The notes beneath the pieces were generated by a model. The model worked only from the letters and a program-made list of their open reading frames with translations. It did not search any database and had not been told where the DNA came from. From Orientallactaga sibirica (lineage: Eukaryota > Chordata > Mammalia > Rodentia > Dipodidae): a stretch of DNA of 64,000 bases. The position numbers and the translations under genes were made by a program. The stretch lies in assembly GCA_036365145.1 (NCBI GenBank), contig JAEOAD010000040.1, forward strand, positions 9,506,501 to 9,570,500, read 5' to 3'. This document shows positions 9,503-21,773 of the stretch, piece after piece; positions within the stretch are counted from its first letter, which is position 1; each line of letters starts with the position of its first letter.

Positions 9503-11200
9503 CTCTTAGAACACCCAGTGGTGGGCCAAAACACACTCCCATTTGAAAGATACATTTGGAAAATGCTTTTATGGTGGTGGGAACAGGCCATTGGCAACAT
9601 GCCAGACATTAAAATGCTTTCTTATTTTAATATGAAGTGACTAATAGCACAGACAGGGAAATCCTAGCAAATGCATCCACACAAAAGTACAGAGCTGTGC
9701 CCCGTGAACAATCGACTTTGCCCACTTGGAGTTCAGATGGCGTAGCACATGACTCTCCATCTGATCATTTAGGTCAGAGAACCCACTTGCTGTGAGAACA
9801 TAGCCTTTTAATTTAGCTGTGCAGCTTCTCAACCTAAAACAGCATGAGCGAGGCAAAGTATGACTATAAGGAAAGCACGATGTGCTGATCGCCGGAGTCC
9901 CTTCAGCATGTTGTGCTGAGCCATCATGACAATAAGGAAGGGAGTGTGACTTCCAGATGGCGAGGGGAGAGCAGAGAGATGGGTCTCCAAGGACATGTGA
10001 TGAGACTCCCAAATGATTGATGAGAGAATGGAGAGATATAAATTTTGTAATTCCTGCTGGCATATTCCAGGAGAAATGTTTTTCATTTTGATTCTAAATG
10101 ACTTGCTTCCAATGGCACATTATTTTGTTCTTTATATAACCACCTTTATTCTTAGCAGGGCCATGCAGTGTGCATGGTAGGCATCCAACAAATGCTTTAC
10201 TCGACTGGAAAGCATTATCTAAAAATTAATTCCGTGGTTAATTATATGTCTCCTATTTTCAGTCGTAACAGAGAGCAAGAACTGCATTTTTGAGCCCTAT
10301 CGAGTACATATTACACGCATAATATGACTCATTGAATTCAATGTTATTGTATTAAAATTGAACGAAGTTTTTGTTTTTAACTGCATGGCTTAATAAGTGA
10401 CTTCAGTATGCATGATTATTTATTGTTTTAAGCCATTTCAGTTTCGTCACACATATTTATAAATGTTGCTGCCTAAGTGGGACATAGAGATAGATGTGGG
10501 TTTTCTCTCTCTCTCCTTTTTCATCTAATACACAAGTTCTGCTGGCTCTGCCATAAAAGTAGCCTGAATTTTTTCCTTTGTTCTAGCTCCAAACATCTAC
10601 CTTGAGCCCTCTGGGAACTGCTCTGTTCTCCTCACTTGCCTTGATTTCTACTCAGTAGTTTGAAAAGCTTGTCCATTGGAAGCTGGCTCACATATTAAAA
10701 GACATGAACGAGCTACGTTATTTTGAATCCATGATCATCACAGGATGGGTGCTGGACTCTGCAGTTCACTGCAGAAGCTAGAATCATCTTTAAAACATAA
10801 AAAACAAACCCAAACCCAGAGAACTCAAGGCATTTTTCACTCTTCTTGGCACTTTTCAATGCCTTCTTCTTTGAGTCAGAATCAAGCCTGATTTTTTTTT
10901 TTTCTCTCCAAGGCCAGACACACTCCATCACCGGCTGCTACCTGTTCACCTTTCTCCTCATCTTCCAGGACGCATCAGACATCCATATCAGCTTCTTTTG
11001 CAACCCCAGATCTTCTCTACTGTAGAGCCTCAAAATGTTCTCTTTTTTGAGCCTTGTCTGCTCCTCCTCAGATGGGGTCTTGGGCGCTCTCAGTGCTCAG
11101 CTCAGTGCCCTGCTTGCACGGTGCCCACGCTCCCTCGTGTCTGCAGGATCTCTCTGTGTTGAAACACTAATCCCTGTCTAGTAGTGATGGGTCTATCTCA
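9503..11200. other. Unassigned, largely unique sequence
   Basis: No convincing gene. A stretch near 10150-10200 (GGCATCCAACAAATGCTTTA) has the flavour of an L2 or MIR 3' end but is too short to call. Open frames at 9641-10086 on the minus strand have no recognisable domains. Confidence 0.4.
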
Positions 11201-11204
11201 CGGT

Positions 11205-11280
11205 TGTCCCCTTTTGACTAGACTTTAAATTCAATGGAAGTAGCTACTTTGTTGGTCTGGTTTATACTGTATGCATACAA
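11205..11280 (+). mobile_element. Possible L2 LINE 3' fragment
   Basis: TGACTAGACTTTAAATTCAA, then a 'tactttgttggtctggttt' segment, weakly matches the L2 wording 'ctagactgtaagctcc...gtctgttttgtt'. It is short and diverged. Confidence 0.3.
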
Positions 11281-13075
11281 CATCAAAATGGATTTCTTGA
11301 TTTAATGTGTTCATAGAGAGCAGATTTTTGACTCTGAAGAGGAACGAAAATGATAGGAAATCACACCATTTGTGAAGGCCGCCATTAAGCAGTCTAGACT
11401 CCTCTGTGGAGATGGAAGGAACTGGTCCTCGGTTTGAAATGGACAGAATCATCTGGTTCATTGTCTGCTCCAATGGAATTCTGAAGACATTCATGCTTCT
11501 GAGCTGCATGTGGAAACGCTAAAGAGGCTTGGCTTTGAAGCTCAATCCATACAGGCCTGTTGACCAGTTTGGGAAAATGGCACAAGTGAGATCAACCTGG
11601 CTCTAATCTGTCTTCAGTACTTCAAGATATTTCAGTGAATGCCCTGAATTTGAAACTGGAGACCATATGAACAAAATCATAGGATTCAACATATTTTTGG
11701 GTTATCAGTTTAGGGCCTATCTACCAAGTACAATCATAATTTAAATTATTATTAACTTCTAGGACTGGCAAGAGACAGGCTGGAATTCAGCAGGAAAAAG
11801 TGCATAGGAATATGCTTTGGGATTAAATGAGTTGTGTAATTTTTTACACATTGATTTTCTAAAGCCATTCTATGCATAATATGATTTCAGTTTAAACATT
11901 TTTTTTTGAGAACAAGAAAATAGAAAGCCTCCCTTACCACACAGTCTCATCCTTAGTATATGACACATCATACAGTCTGATAATTGCACTGTTGTGGAGT
12001 TCTTATGTTGGATTTATGTCTTATTATTTGAACATACCTTTGAAAACACTACTTTCTTCCTCTGAGGTAGTTTCTCAGAACACTGGGTTCCAGAACTCAT
12101 GTTGTGAACCTGAAAGTGCTCCTAGAATGTGGGAATACCTGGATGGTGGCCCCATGTGGCTGCCTTGAGTGCACAGAAGAAGAGGTGTGGCGATAATATA
12201 TGGCGGGTGTGGACAAGACAGGTCTGCAGCTGCTGAGCCACAATTCACTTACTTTGCAATTAGGCCCCAGGCAGACCCCATCATCACATTCCATTTGGTG
12301 CTGAGCCCAGATCTGTAAGGGTTGATTAATGCTAAGTGCCTTATGGTTGTTACATTGTATGATCCTACTCATGTAACCCACTATCATGTTCCCTCGCTTA
12401 ACTACAGGCCCACACTGCTGACTCATTGTCACCTTATCTACTATGAGTCCTGATCCCTTGCCCGCACCTTCATACGTCTGGTTCTCTTCCACCTTGTAGC
12501 TGGAAAGCCTGTTATCTGAGATACCACTTTCTGTTCTTATATATAGTTTTAAACGAAAAGACCTGAATATATGATTCTGTCAGTATAAGCCTGTTCATCA
12601 TAAATCACACTGCCAAGCTGAATGAAACGTATCCATATAAGAACTTAAAGGTCAGAATTAGAAAGCCAGCAGTAACATATTCCACCAGCCTTGGAGGACC
12701 TGGGACTGGCATGGACAACAAAGGAGAGATTACCACAGGAAACAATAGATGCAGGAGTAAGTGCCCTGGGGAGTGGAGACTCCGCATGTAAAGTATATGA
12801 TAAGAGAAACCCAAGCAGGTGGCAGGTGAAGGAAAGGCAGGAGACCCCCTGATCGCCTTCATCCCATCTCCCATTAACATAAAAAGATGAAAGGAAAGCG
12901 AGTTTAAACAAAGCCTCCCTTTACAAAGAGGGAAGTCAATATGCAGATGTAAACTCAACAGCCTGTCACTGCCGCCTGTCTCCCAACTCCTACCTTTATC
13001 GCCAACAAATACATCTCCCACGTCATGGGGCTGATTCTGTGTTGCTTGCTTACTAATCACACATGCAGAAATATG
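11281..13075. other. Unassigned, largely unique sequence
   Basis: Nothing recognisable as a gene or named repeat. Minus-strand open frames at 12097-12492 and 12605-13114 show no known domain, and the second ends in a CA tract that encodes its cysteine-valine run. Confidence 0.4.
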
Positions 13076-13100
13076 TACACACACACACACACACACACAC
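13076..13100. repeat. (CA)n microsatellite, short
   Basis: About twelve CA units after GTACAC. Confidence 0.9.
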
Positions 13101-14440
13101 TGTTCACTGCTCAATCTCCTTAGCCTGGCTTTTGATATTACTTATTTTATGAATCTGATGGCTAGCACTGGTCTTTCAAGCAAATCTTCTCCACTTAATC
13201 TTCTCGGATCATTATCAGACTATTCACTCCATAATGTAGAAACTCCTAAATTTCCATTATCGTTTTGCCACGAAGCCCTGTCTATGAACAGTAGAATAAG
13301 CACGTGAGCCTTTACTGTGCCTGGCATTTACTCATTCAGTTCTCTCAGTTTGAAATACCTTCTACCATTTATCTGCGGATTCTATAATTATTGAAACATT
13401 TCCAGGCCAATTTTACTCCACTTTCCATGATCCCACCAATGTGGATGGATCTCTGTCTTCTCATTATTTCTCTATCACTGGGACAATATTTCAGGTCCGA
13501 CTTCCAAGTCTATCCTATTTTATACTCACATGCATTACAGTTAAGTGCCTTTCCACTTGTAAGACGAAACTTTTGAAAGTCAGATCCTGTCTTTTTTAAC
13601 TTTTAACATTTAATAGAGTTCTCTTCAAAGATGAGTATGTTATTTAAAAAAAAATAATGATCCAATGAGCTGATAAGTAACAGGAAGAAACCGCTTTCAG
13701 TTTAAACAAATTACAGTATTCTAAATCCACTGTGGACTTTAAGAAAAATGTATTTTTCTATCTATCATCTGGTAATTTATGCTTCTAAAGAGATAAGTAG
13801 GTTTCTGAGAACTCTGTTATTTATTTATTCAGAACCAGGAATTCCAGATGATTGTTATATCTTCCTAAATAAAAGGCTGCGTGGTTCACTTCTGGGCTGC
13901 CTGTCTACCTAAGATAAAATAGTCTGCACCTTCAAGATAATATAAAGGTACGGCTCAAGGGTTGAAACTAAAAGTTTCCTAAAACAAAGCTGTTGTGTAG
14001 TTAATTGTCCATGCAATGAGTTTTCACTCTGTTTTGTAAATCTTTAGAATACTCTGTAATTTGGTAAAAAGATTACGAACCTGTGACATTTGATTAAGAA
14101 TGGGGCAACAATATGAGTGCTATACGAACAACAGCATGAATGCGAATTCCTTGCAGAGACAGAGGGGACAAGAGGCCGACTCTGGAAGGCTATTAGAATT
14201 GTTCTCATGAGCACCTCTGAGTCAATTTGTGCTGCCACCATCTTGTCCAGACAAGACAAAGCCTTCCCTTCAGGGCATGCGTGTTGTTTTCCTGCACACT
14301 GTTGATTCTGTCTGACTACTCTTTCCCAGGGACACAGCCTGGGAGACAGCTATGATCCTGCCAGGACCAGGTACAGAGATGGCATTTGGGTAAAGGAAAC
14401 TTGAGAACAATAGACGAAAACCAGCCTGAGTGTGCAGTTT
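13101..14440. other. Unassigned AT-rich sequence
   Basis: Mostly AT-rich with no gene that I can support. Weak L2-like wording near 13540-13600 is not enough for a call. Confidence 0.35.
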
Positions 14441-14448
14441 GTCAGATG

Positions 14449-14512
14449 ACACACACATACACACACTCACACTCAGGCTCTCTTACTCTCACAAACACAC
14501 ATATTCACACAC
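14449..14512. repeat. CA-rich interrupted tract
   Basis: CACACAC units broken by CTCACACTCAGG and a CT-rich stretch. Confidence 0.85.
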
Positions 14513-14584
14513 AACTGGCACCCTTCCTTCTCACGGCATAGTGGTTTGTCACTTCCCTTCCCATATTCCAGCTTCTGCCTTTTT

Positions 14585-14625
14585 GGGAGGGAGGGAAGGA
14601 GGGAGGGAGGGAGATAGATGGGGAG
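14585..14625. repeat. (GGGA)n tract
   Basis: GGGAGGGAGGGAAGGAGGGA and more of the same. G-quadruplex formation is possible. Confidence 0.9.
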
Positions 14626-14682
14626 GAGATAGCAAACGATCCAGGATAGCAATAAAACAAGACAAAACAAGAGATCCCTAAT

Positions 14683-14921
14683 GGGGCTGGACAGATGGCT
14701 TAGCAGTTAAGGCACATGCCTGCAAAGCCTAATGACCCCAGTTCGAATCTCCAGGTCCCATGTAAACCAGATGCACATGGTGGCACATATGTCTGGAGTT
14801 TATTTGCAGTGGCAAGAGGCCCTGGCATGGCTATTCTCACCCTCTCTCACCCTCTTTCTCCCTCTCTGTCACAAATAAATAAGTAAATAAATAAATAAAT
14901 AAATAAAAATCTTTAAAAGAA
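14683..14921 (+). mobile_element. DIP-type SINE, complete
   Basis: Head GGGGCTGGACAGATGGCTTA, usual body and an (AAAT)n tail. Target-site copies GATCCCTAATG (14673-14682 and on) and ATCCCTAATG (14924-14933) flank it. Confidence 0.94.
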
Positions 14922-15087
14922 ATATCCCTAATGTATTCCTGAGAAGTAGTGCTCTGGGAATATGTTACTCACTTGAATAAAATAAAATAAAAATATAACA
15001 TAGACTGACTTACCATTTGCAGAATTAAGTATGGAAGGTAAACGACATTAGCTGTGTAAGATTTCTAAATACTAAATTTGCATTATA

Positions 15088-15243
15088 GGGGCTGGGAGTT
15101 TAGTTCCTGAAGACACATATAAGCCAGATGTACAAAGTGGCTCATGCATCTAGAATTTGTTTGCAGTGACTAGTGGTCCTGGTGCACCTATACTCCTCTC
15201 TCTCTCTCTCTCTCTCTTAACTTGCAAATAAATAAATAGTTTT
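15088..15243 (+). mobile_element. DIP-type SINE with most of the tRNA-like head deleted
   Basis: GGGGCTGGGAGTTTAGTTCC passes almost directly to TAAGCCAGATGTACAAAGTG. The B-box region is missing. A (CT)n run and A-rich tail follow. Confidence 0.8.
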
Positions 15244-15245
15244 AA

Positions 15246-15400
15246 AGGTGCTTGCTTGAAAAGCCTGGCAGCCTGGGGTTTGATATCATAGTACTCATGT
15301 AAAGCCAGATGCACAGAGTGGCACATGTGTCCAGAGTTTATTTGCAATAGCTCTTGGCATGCCAATACTGTCTTTCTCTTAGAAAACAAATAAGTCATAA
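15246..15400 (+). mobile_element. DIP-type SINE, 5'-truncated
   Basis: It starts inside the head (GGTGCTTGCTTGAAAAGCCT) and continues with the normal body. It sits directly after the tail of the preceding DIP, so it probably inserted into that tail. Confidence 0.8.
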
Positions 15401-15815
15401 TTTAATTTAATTTATTCATTTAATTAATAAATCTGGGTAATAAAAAAGAGGAAAAGTCTTCTTTAAAGAAAACAAATCCCAACAAGGACAAGACAAACAG
15501 GACTCTTAAGCAGGGTCTGGGATGTGAAGGCCATTTCTTCTGGGAATCCTCACTTTGGGGAGTCCTTATTCATCTCCTTTATTGGCATATCTGCTTTACA
15601 TCTGGACATCTTCCTTCCTTAACTGGAAGTGGAAGCTTTCAAAAGGACGAATGGAACCTTGTAAAACACTTTTGAGGTTTTCAGAAAAACAAAACGGCAG
15701 GAGAGATTAATGGGCTATGATAAATTGAGTGTCAATATCTTAAAATAATTTATTTTTCATTAAAGTATTTTCTCAAGCTAGTTAAGTCAGAGCCCAAGAG
15801 GAAGTAGTGATTATC
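15401..15815. other. Unassigned sequence
   Basis: No recognisable feature between two SINE clusters. Confidence 0.35.
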
Positions 15816-15834
15816 TTTCTGTTTATGCCTTTAT

Positions 15835-16081
15835 TTTAAAAATTTGAGTGAGAGAGAGAGAAAGAGAGAGAGAGAGGAAGAGGCAGAGAAAGAATGGGTG
15901 TGCCAGGGCTTCTCAGCCACTGTGAAAGAACTCCAGATGCTTGTGCCCCCTTGTATGCATGTGTGAAGTTGCACGCTTGCATCACTTTTACATCTGGTTA
16001 AACATGGGACCTGGAGATTTGAATGGGCATTCTTCGGCTTTACAGGCGGGCACCTTAACCGCTAAGCCATCTCTCCAGCAC
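15835..16081 (-). mobile_element. DIP-type SINE, intermediate-length form
   Basis: Minus strand, ending (on plus) TAAGCCATCTCTCCAGC. The middle carries an extra GCATGTGTGAAGTTGCACGC block. Target-site copies TCTGTTTATGCCTTTATTT (15818-15836) and TCTGTTTATGCCTTTTTAT (16082-16100). Confidence 0.93.
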
Positions 16082-16314
16082 TCTGTTTATGCCTTTTTAT
16101 ATTTATCCACTGATAAAGTTGCTGAATATACTCTGGTCAAGCATGGTTTAAAATGGTGTCTTTAAACTGCAGTCAGTACTGGAGTCATGAACATTAAGCT
16201 GTTAATGATAAAATGCATACTTTTGAAATAGGAATCAGTGGTCATTTCAAAATGTATATATTTGGGTCCCCCTATTTAACTATATTGTGATATTGACATT
16301 TCTTTTTTCTTTTT

Positions 16315-16568
16315 TCTTTTTTGGAGAGAGAGACAGAGGGGGGGGGAGAGGAAGACAGATAGAGATGGGTGCACCAGCAGCCTCTCAGCTGCTGTGAACG
16401 AAATCCAGATGCGTGCACCCCCTTGTGGTCAAGTGCGGCATTGCGCCCTTGCGTCACTTTGCATCTGGCTAAACGTGGGACCTGGAGATTGGAACCGCTG
16501 GAGATTGGAAGCAATGTTCTTAGGCTTCAGAGGCAGGCTCCTTAATGGCTAAGCCATCTCTCCAGCCC
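16315..16568 (-). mobile_element. DIP-type SINE, long subfamily
   Basis: Minus strand, with GGTCAAGTGCGGCATTGCGC and CAGCAGCCTCTCAGCTGCTG of the long subfamily. Flanked by GACATTTCTTTTTT at 16295-16308 and 16571-16584. Confidence 0.93.
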
Positions 16569-16588
16569 ATGACATTTCTTTTTTTTAA

Positions 16589-16783
16589 AAAAATAATTCA
16601 TTACTGTGTGTGCATGTGCGCATGTGTAGGTATGTGTGCACATGCACACCAGGCCTTTTGCCACTGGCAGCAAACACTTTGGGCTTCTTTTGCATGTGGC
16701 TTATGTGGATGGCCTGGGTATTGAACCTGGATGGGCAGGCATTGTAAGCAAGTGCCTTTAAACACTGAGCTATCTTCCCAGCC
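16589..16783 (-). mobile_element. Diverged tRNA-derived SINE, other B2-superfamily branch
   Basis: The plus strand ends TGAGCTATCTTCCCAGCCC, the complement of a GGGCTGGGAAGATAGCTCA head. GTATTGAACCTGGATGGGC keeps a B-box-like word. The rest of the body (ACACCAGGCCTTTTGCCACT) is unlike the DIP body. It sits against the previous element; GACATT repeats on each side. Confidence 0.65.
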
Positions 16784-17455
16784 CTGACATTGACATTTTT
16801 TTTTTTTTTATTTTTCCATGTCCTACAGAGTTTCTTTTCCATAGTTTTGGACCATTTAAGTGATGAGCCACATTTATAATGCACATCTACAGATTCTCCA
16901 TGCAGCTGTCTTTGGACTGCGTGATTTTGCCCCCTAATCTATGAAGAGATTGTGTAATATTGTCTAGTGGAAGACCCTCCACAGGAATGATTTCTCCAGA
17001 GGCAATTTCAGGTTCTTAAAACTTTGCCAGGAAAATCGTAAGCTCTTTAATTTCTGCTGCCAATATTTGTTTTCTTGGCAAGAACTCTGTTTTCATCAAA
17101 AATGTCTGGGAATTTTGGGTCTATTTGAACTATGTAAAATGGTATTGAAGTTGTACACTTTCAGCTTACAAGAGTAAAACAAAGGCTGGTGGTAGTTTAG
17201 ACACTTGAGGCAATCAGGAGGTTGTAAGCACAACACACACTGAGCAGGACTTTCACAAACCCTGGAGGCGCGGTGGTTCAATGGTGATCAGGACATTGAA
17301 CTTTAGCAGACCATGTCAGTCATTGCCACAGGCATGGTCATGGGCAGTAAATTGCCAGGTCCTCCCATGACCACACTTGATGAATAGGGCACAACAGAAT
17401 CAGGCCCTGGGTTCCAACACCCTGGGGCATCTAGCAACTTCCCCGGAAGTTGTTA
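16784..17455. other. Unassigned sequence
   Basis: A poly-T run (16797-16810) and then unremarkable sequence. There is no supported gene. Confidence 0.35.
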
Positions 17456-17470
17456 AGGATGTCTGGCTCT

Positions 17471-17528
17471 AGATGCACAAGGTATGTATCTGGAGTTCGT
17501 TTGCAGTGGCTGGAGGCCCTGGCATGCC

Positions 17529-17582
<54 letters not shown>

Positions 17583-17636
17583 CCTCCCAAATAAGTAAGT
17601 AAAAATAAGCAAAATTAAATATTTAAAAAAAAAGAA
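17471..17636 (+). mobile_element. DIP-type SINE, 5'-truncated, with long (CT)n
   Basis: Starts at AGATGCACAAGG and lacks the tRNA head. A run of about 24 CT units (17532-17578) precedes the A-rich tail. Target-site copies GTCTGGCTCTAGA (17461-17473) and GTCTGGCTCTTAGA (17638-17651) show a truncated insertion. Confidence 0.9.
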
Positions 17637-17651
17637 AGTCTGGCTCTTAGA

Positions 17652-19120
17652 TTCCTGCTACAGCCATTCTGGATTAAGAAGCCAGTGATCTTGTGGCGGA
17701 TTGCGCTCACATTCTACTTGGGAGATGGGCTTTTTCCCTGCTTGTAGGCAAACAGGCCATTTAATCGGTACCTCTCATGCAAGCAAGAGAAAGCAGGGAG
17801 TACTATCTGAGGTTACTGATGGAAGTGTCATTGTTCTATCTAAGCAGAACAATGTTGAGAAACGCAAAGAGGAGACCGGCCTCATCTGCATTTGCTTCAT
17901 GATGTGAACCGACCAGAAAGTGAGACGACGTGCTGTTTCATGTGGGGGTGGGGCAGGTGCAGAGTCCATCCTCACGTCTTAGTGAAGATAGGTTTGAAGG
18001 TTCAGATGAATACCCATTCAAGAGCGCCATCTTCCACTTCCAGCCACAACTGCATTCATGCCAGTTTATGCCTGGTTGGGGGCGGAAGTGCTTAGATCGC
18101 TAGGTCTCTACCCACCGCTCAGTGGCTGGTCATGATGACACAGGGCTCTCCTAAGACTGTTCGTTTAGTCATTTTCACGATGGGGAGTTGTTATATCAGC
18201 CCCACAGTGGTTGATATCAGCTCCTGTGCTGCCTGAAATGAATATGTTTTATAATGTAAAGATAAGGCCTTAAACAATATGTTGAGAACAGGAACTAATA
18301 TTGTAGTCTATGGTAAAATTGAAGCAGATATGATAAAAAATTTCAACTAACAACTTAACACTTTTTTCTAATGTTACATTTCATTTGGAATTCAAAACAC
18401 CTTCTCTGATCTTTTTGGCACTGTTTTTAATGCCATTATTGTAGCATTACAGGCCTGAAAACCTGGGATTTGGTTAACAAAGACTTTAATAATACCTGCT
18501 GCTTTAAAATCAGATAGGATATTTACAGTAAACATGATGTGAAAGTGAACTTTTGAGTTTGGGAACAATAAAAGCCTTTGTCTTGCAAAACAGAATTGTA
18601 AAATCAATCTCAATGAGACCCTTGTCAGAAAGGGATTATAACTGGAAGTACTGTCTTTGTACTATTATTAATTTCCTTTAGGAGATGGAAAAGCTCATAA
18701 AAATGCATATCATAATAGACAATAATTTCTTTTAGGGTTCCCAGTTTGATTCATTAGGTTCAAATTATTTACTAAATTTAAAATGGTACTTAATAGTCTA
18801 ATCTATAGCCAGATTGATTTATTATTTTAATATTTTAAATTAAACCATATTTGTTGTATGAATATATGAATAAAAGTGAACTCAAGTTTTAATCATCAAG
18901 AAGAGAGAAAAATTCTGTCATCACTACTGAAGTTCTTCACGATCAGAAATCTTTGGAAATAATGTAAATAAATTATGCATTATATATAATGTACACATTA
19001 TATATGCTTATATATTATACAGTGTTTATGTAATGCATATATAAACTGTATATATACATATTTATATTTTATGCCTATTCTACTGCTTTTAAGTATTAAC
19101 CTTCTTGAGTTGTTATTAAA
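17652..19120. other. Unassigned sequence, AT-rich towards its end
   Basis: 17650-18200 is more balanced in base composition and looks unique. 18700-19080 is AT-rich with many TATATA words. No gene recognised. Confidence 0.35.
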
Positions 19121-19125
19121 TTTTC

Positions 19126-19284
19126 AGTCTTTTGTTTTGTTTTGCTTTGTTTTGTTTTTCGAGATAGGGTCTCACTCTAGCCCAGGCTGACCTGTAGTTT
19201 CAGGGTGGCCTCAAACTCATGGTGATCCTCCTAACTCTGCCTCCCGAGTGCTGGGATTAAAGGCGTGCGCCACCATGTCCAGCT
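19126..19284 (-). mobile_element. B1 SINE
   Basis: Complement of a B1: TTCGAGATAGGGTCTCACTC, GTGCTGGGATTAAAGGCG and a 5' end at CCACCATGTCCAGC. The tail is a TTTTG-rich run. Confidence 0.93.
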
Positions 19285-19684
19285 TAAATTCTCACTCTTT
19301 AAAAATGAGGATAGTATGATGTCATTTATCATGAAATCAATGACACCCATTTTTAGGAGATCTTAATTTATTAATACTAAATATTTCTCTACATATATAA
19401 AGAGGCATTTTAATATATAAAGAAACAAAAATTTGTCATCTTAAAACAGTAAAAGAGAAATGGCTTTGCAATTTGATATTCTAACAGGAGCAAGGTGACC
19501 CCCTGGGTTACAGTTTGCTCTTCTAACACATTATCCTTTCCGCATTGTAAGTAACCGGATGACCTTTATGATCGCTAAATGTCAATCATTTTATTCTTTC
19601 TACTGCGAAGAAAGTTTCCCGATTCTCTTATACTATAAAGAAAAGAAACTTAATTCAGGCAAATGGCTATATTCCATTTCAGGT
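19285..19684. other. Unassigned sequence
   Basis: No feature recognised. Confidence 0.35.
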
Positions 19685-19705
19685 ACTAGTTCCCTGCTTT
19701 TTAAT

Positions 19706-19905
19706 TTTTTTAATTAATTAATTAGTTTATGAGGGGGGGGCAAATAGAGAGAGAATGGGTGCTCCAGGGCCTCCAGCCACTGCAAATGACCTCCAGATGC
19801 ATGCACCACCTTGTGCATCTGGCTTACGTGGGAAGTGGGGAATTGATCCTGGGTCTTTAGACTTCTCAGGCAAATGCCTTAACCATTAAGCCATATCTCC
19901 AGCCC
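19706..19905 (-). mobile_element. DIP-type SINE, short form
   Basis: Complement of the standard DIP with the short middle (CACCACCTTGTGCATCTGGC). Flanked by CTAGTTCCCTGCTTTTTA (19686-19703) and CTAGTTCCCTGTTTTTA (19905-19921). Confidence 0.94.
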
Positions 19906-20196
19906 TAGTTCCCTGTTTTTACCCAGAGAATGTTCAAACATTTTTATGTAGGGAATGAGAATGGCAGAGTCTTTTTCAGCAGTAGAGGGCTTATCTCAAG
20001 AGGATAAGGTAAGGGATGATTCAATTGTCACCAGGGCAACTCCCAAATTAGTCTATTGTCACACATCAAAGAAGAATGAAGGAATGTAGACAAGGGGAAA
20101 GTAGACTTATTAAGGACAAAGCGAAAAGGCCTCCTGAGGGAGTCCTGAGAGAGAATAAGTTGCCTGGTCTCCTGGTATATTTGTTGTTATTGTTGT

Positions 20197-20475
20197 TTAG
20201 TGAGAGATAGAAGAGAGGGAGAGTGAGAGAAAGAGAAAGATAGAAAGAGAAAGAGGAAGAGAAAGAGAAAGAGAAAGACACAGAGATAATTGGCTTGTCA
20301 GGGCCTCCAGCCACTGCAATTGAACTCCAGATGCATGTAGTATCTTGTGAGCATGTGCAACCAAGCGTGCTAGTGTCACCTTGTGCATCTGGCTCATGTG
20401 CGATCTGGAGAATTGAACAAGAGTCCTTACGCTTCATAGGCAAGCACCTTAACCACTAAGCCATCTCCCCAGCCC
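20197..20475 (-). mobile_element. DIP-type SINE, intermediate-length form
   Basis: Complement of DIP with an internal extra block (CTTGTGAGCATGTGCAACC before CACCTTGTGCATCTGG) and a long GA-rich stretch (20204-20280). Confidence 0.92.
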
Positions 20476-20618
20476 ATATCCTGGTCTTTTATGGGTCTTG
20501 GGCATGAACGGGATAGAGACGTGTGTCATTCTTTTTGAGACTGGTTGTTCTTTGCTCAGCTCCTTCGATCAGAAGGCTGCCCATGCTTGTGGCCATTGTC
20601 TGAAGGCTGCAGGGTCAT

Positions 20619-20660
20619 TTTCTTTTCTTTTCTTGTCTTTTCTTTTCTTTCTTCTTTTGT
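20619..20660. repeat. (TTTTC)n tract
   Basis: Repeated TTTTC units with small interruptions. Confidence 0.9.
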
Positions 20661-21562
20661 TCTCAGGCCCCATTACTTTGGCATATAGTGGGTTAGGAGA
20701 CTGATTTGTAGGTCACCATGGATTCTTGACCTTACTGCCTACAGGGAGTTAATTCTTATTTCAGTTTTACAAAAAAGCATTTTCAGTCAAATGAGCTTGA
20801 GAAATAATCAACCTAATACAGTTTAAATGGTTGATTTTCAGCATTCTTTGTAGTCTTTATTATACTGTATGCACATATTTGCTATGAATTGAGGTGACTC
20901 TTGCTATTTCTTAATGAATATCACCCTTCCCATACTACAATAAAATACCTTTTGCCTATTGTATTTTCCTCGACACATATGTTACTAAACATTGAATTAT
21001 GTTGGGAGGTAAAGGAAGCTGAGTATATATTTTTGTATTTTTTTAGGGAGACTGACTCATGCTTAATTAAAGCTTGTACTCTATGCTTATGTTAGAAAAA
21101 TATTAAATGCTTTCTATTGCTGCCATGACAAATCATAACAAATTTAGGAACTTAACACAAACATTTTTTTAATCATTCTGTTCTGAAGCTCAGAATTCTG
21201 AGTTAGGTCTCAATAGGCTAAAATCAAAGCATTGGTTAAAAGCATTCCTTCTCTTTGCAGGGAATCTGTTCCTTGGCTCACTCCAGTTGTTGACAGAATT
21301 CAAGTCATTATGGTTGTAGGTTTGAGATTTTTGTTGGCTAGAAACTTGGAGCCATTTTAGTAGTTGAGAACCATTTTCAGTTGCTAGACCCCTTCTGTTC
21401 CTGGGTGGGTAGTTCACTTCCTCCGTGTTCAAAGAGAATTAACCTTTTTTCAAACATCTCCTCTTCTTTCTTATGTCTCTGAACCAGAAAATATTCTTTA
21501 TTTTTAAGGACTCATGTGATTTGTCTGGCCCCACTTGTTTCAGTGTGGAGAAATGCATCTTC
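20661..21562. other. Unassigned AT-rich sequence
   Basis: No feature recognised. Confidence 0.35.
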
Positions 21563-21577
21563 AAAAACCCTGCTCAG

Positions 21578-21773
21578 GGCTGGGTGTGGTGGCACAAGCT
21601 TTTAATCCCAGCACTCAGGAGGCAGCGGTAGGAGGATCGCCGTGAGTTTTGAGGCCACCCTGAGACTACATAGTGAATTCCAGGTCAGCCTGGGCTAGAG
21701 CCAGACCCTACCTCCCAAAAAGCAAAATAAAAAGAAAAAAATAAAATAAAATAAAACAACAACAACAACAACA
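21578..21773 (+). mobile_element. B1 SINE with long A-rich tail
   Basis: GGCTGGGTGTGGTGGCACAA to CCTACCTCCC, then an AAATA and CAA-repeat tail. AAAACCCTGCTCAG before and AAAACCCTGCTCAAA after are the target-site copies. Confidence 0.95.

Noticed and set aside
18960..19080. AT-palindromic stretch as an origin or matrix attachment site
   Set aside because: AT-rich palindromes alone are not evidence for such a role.
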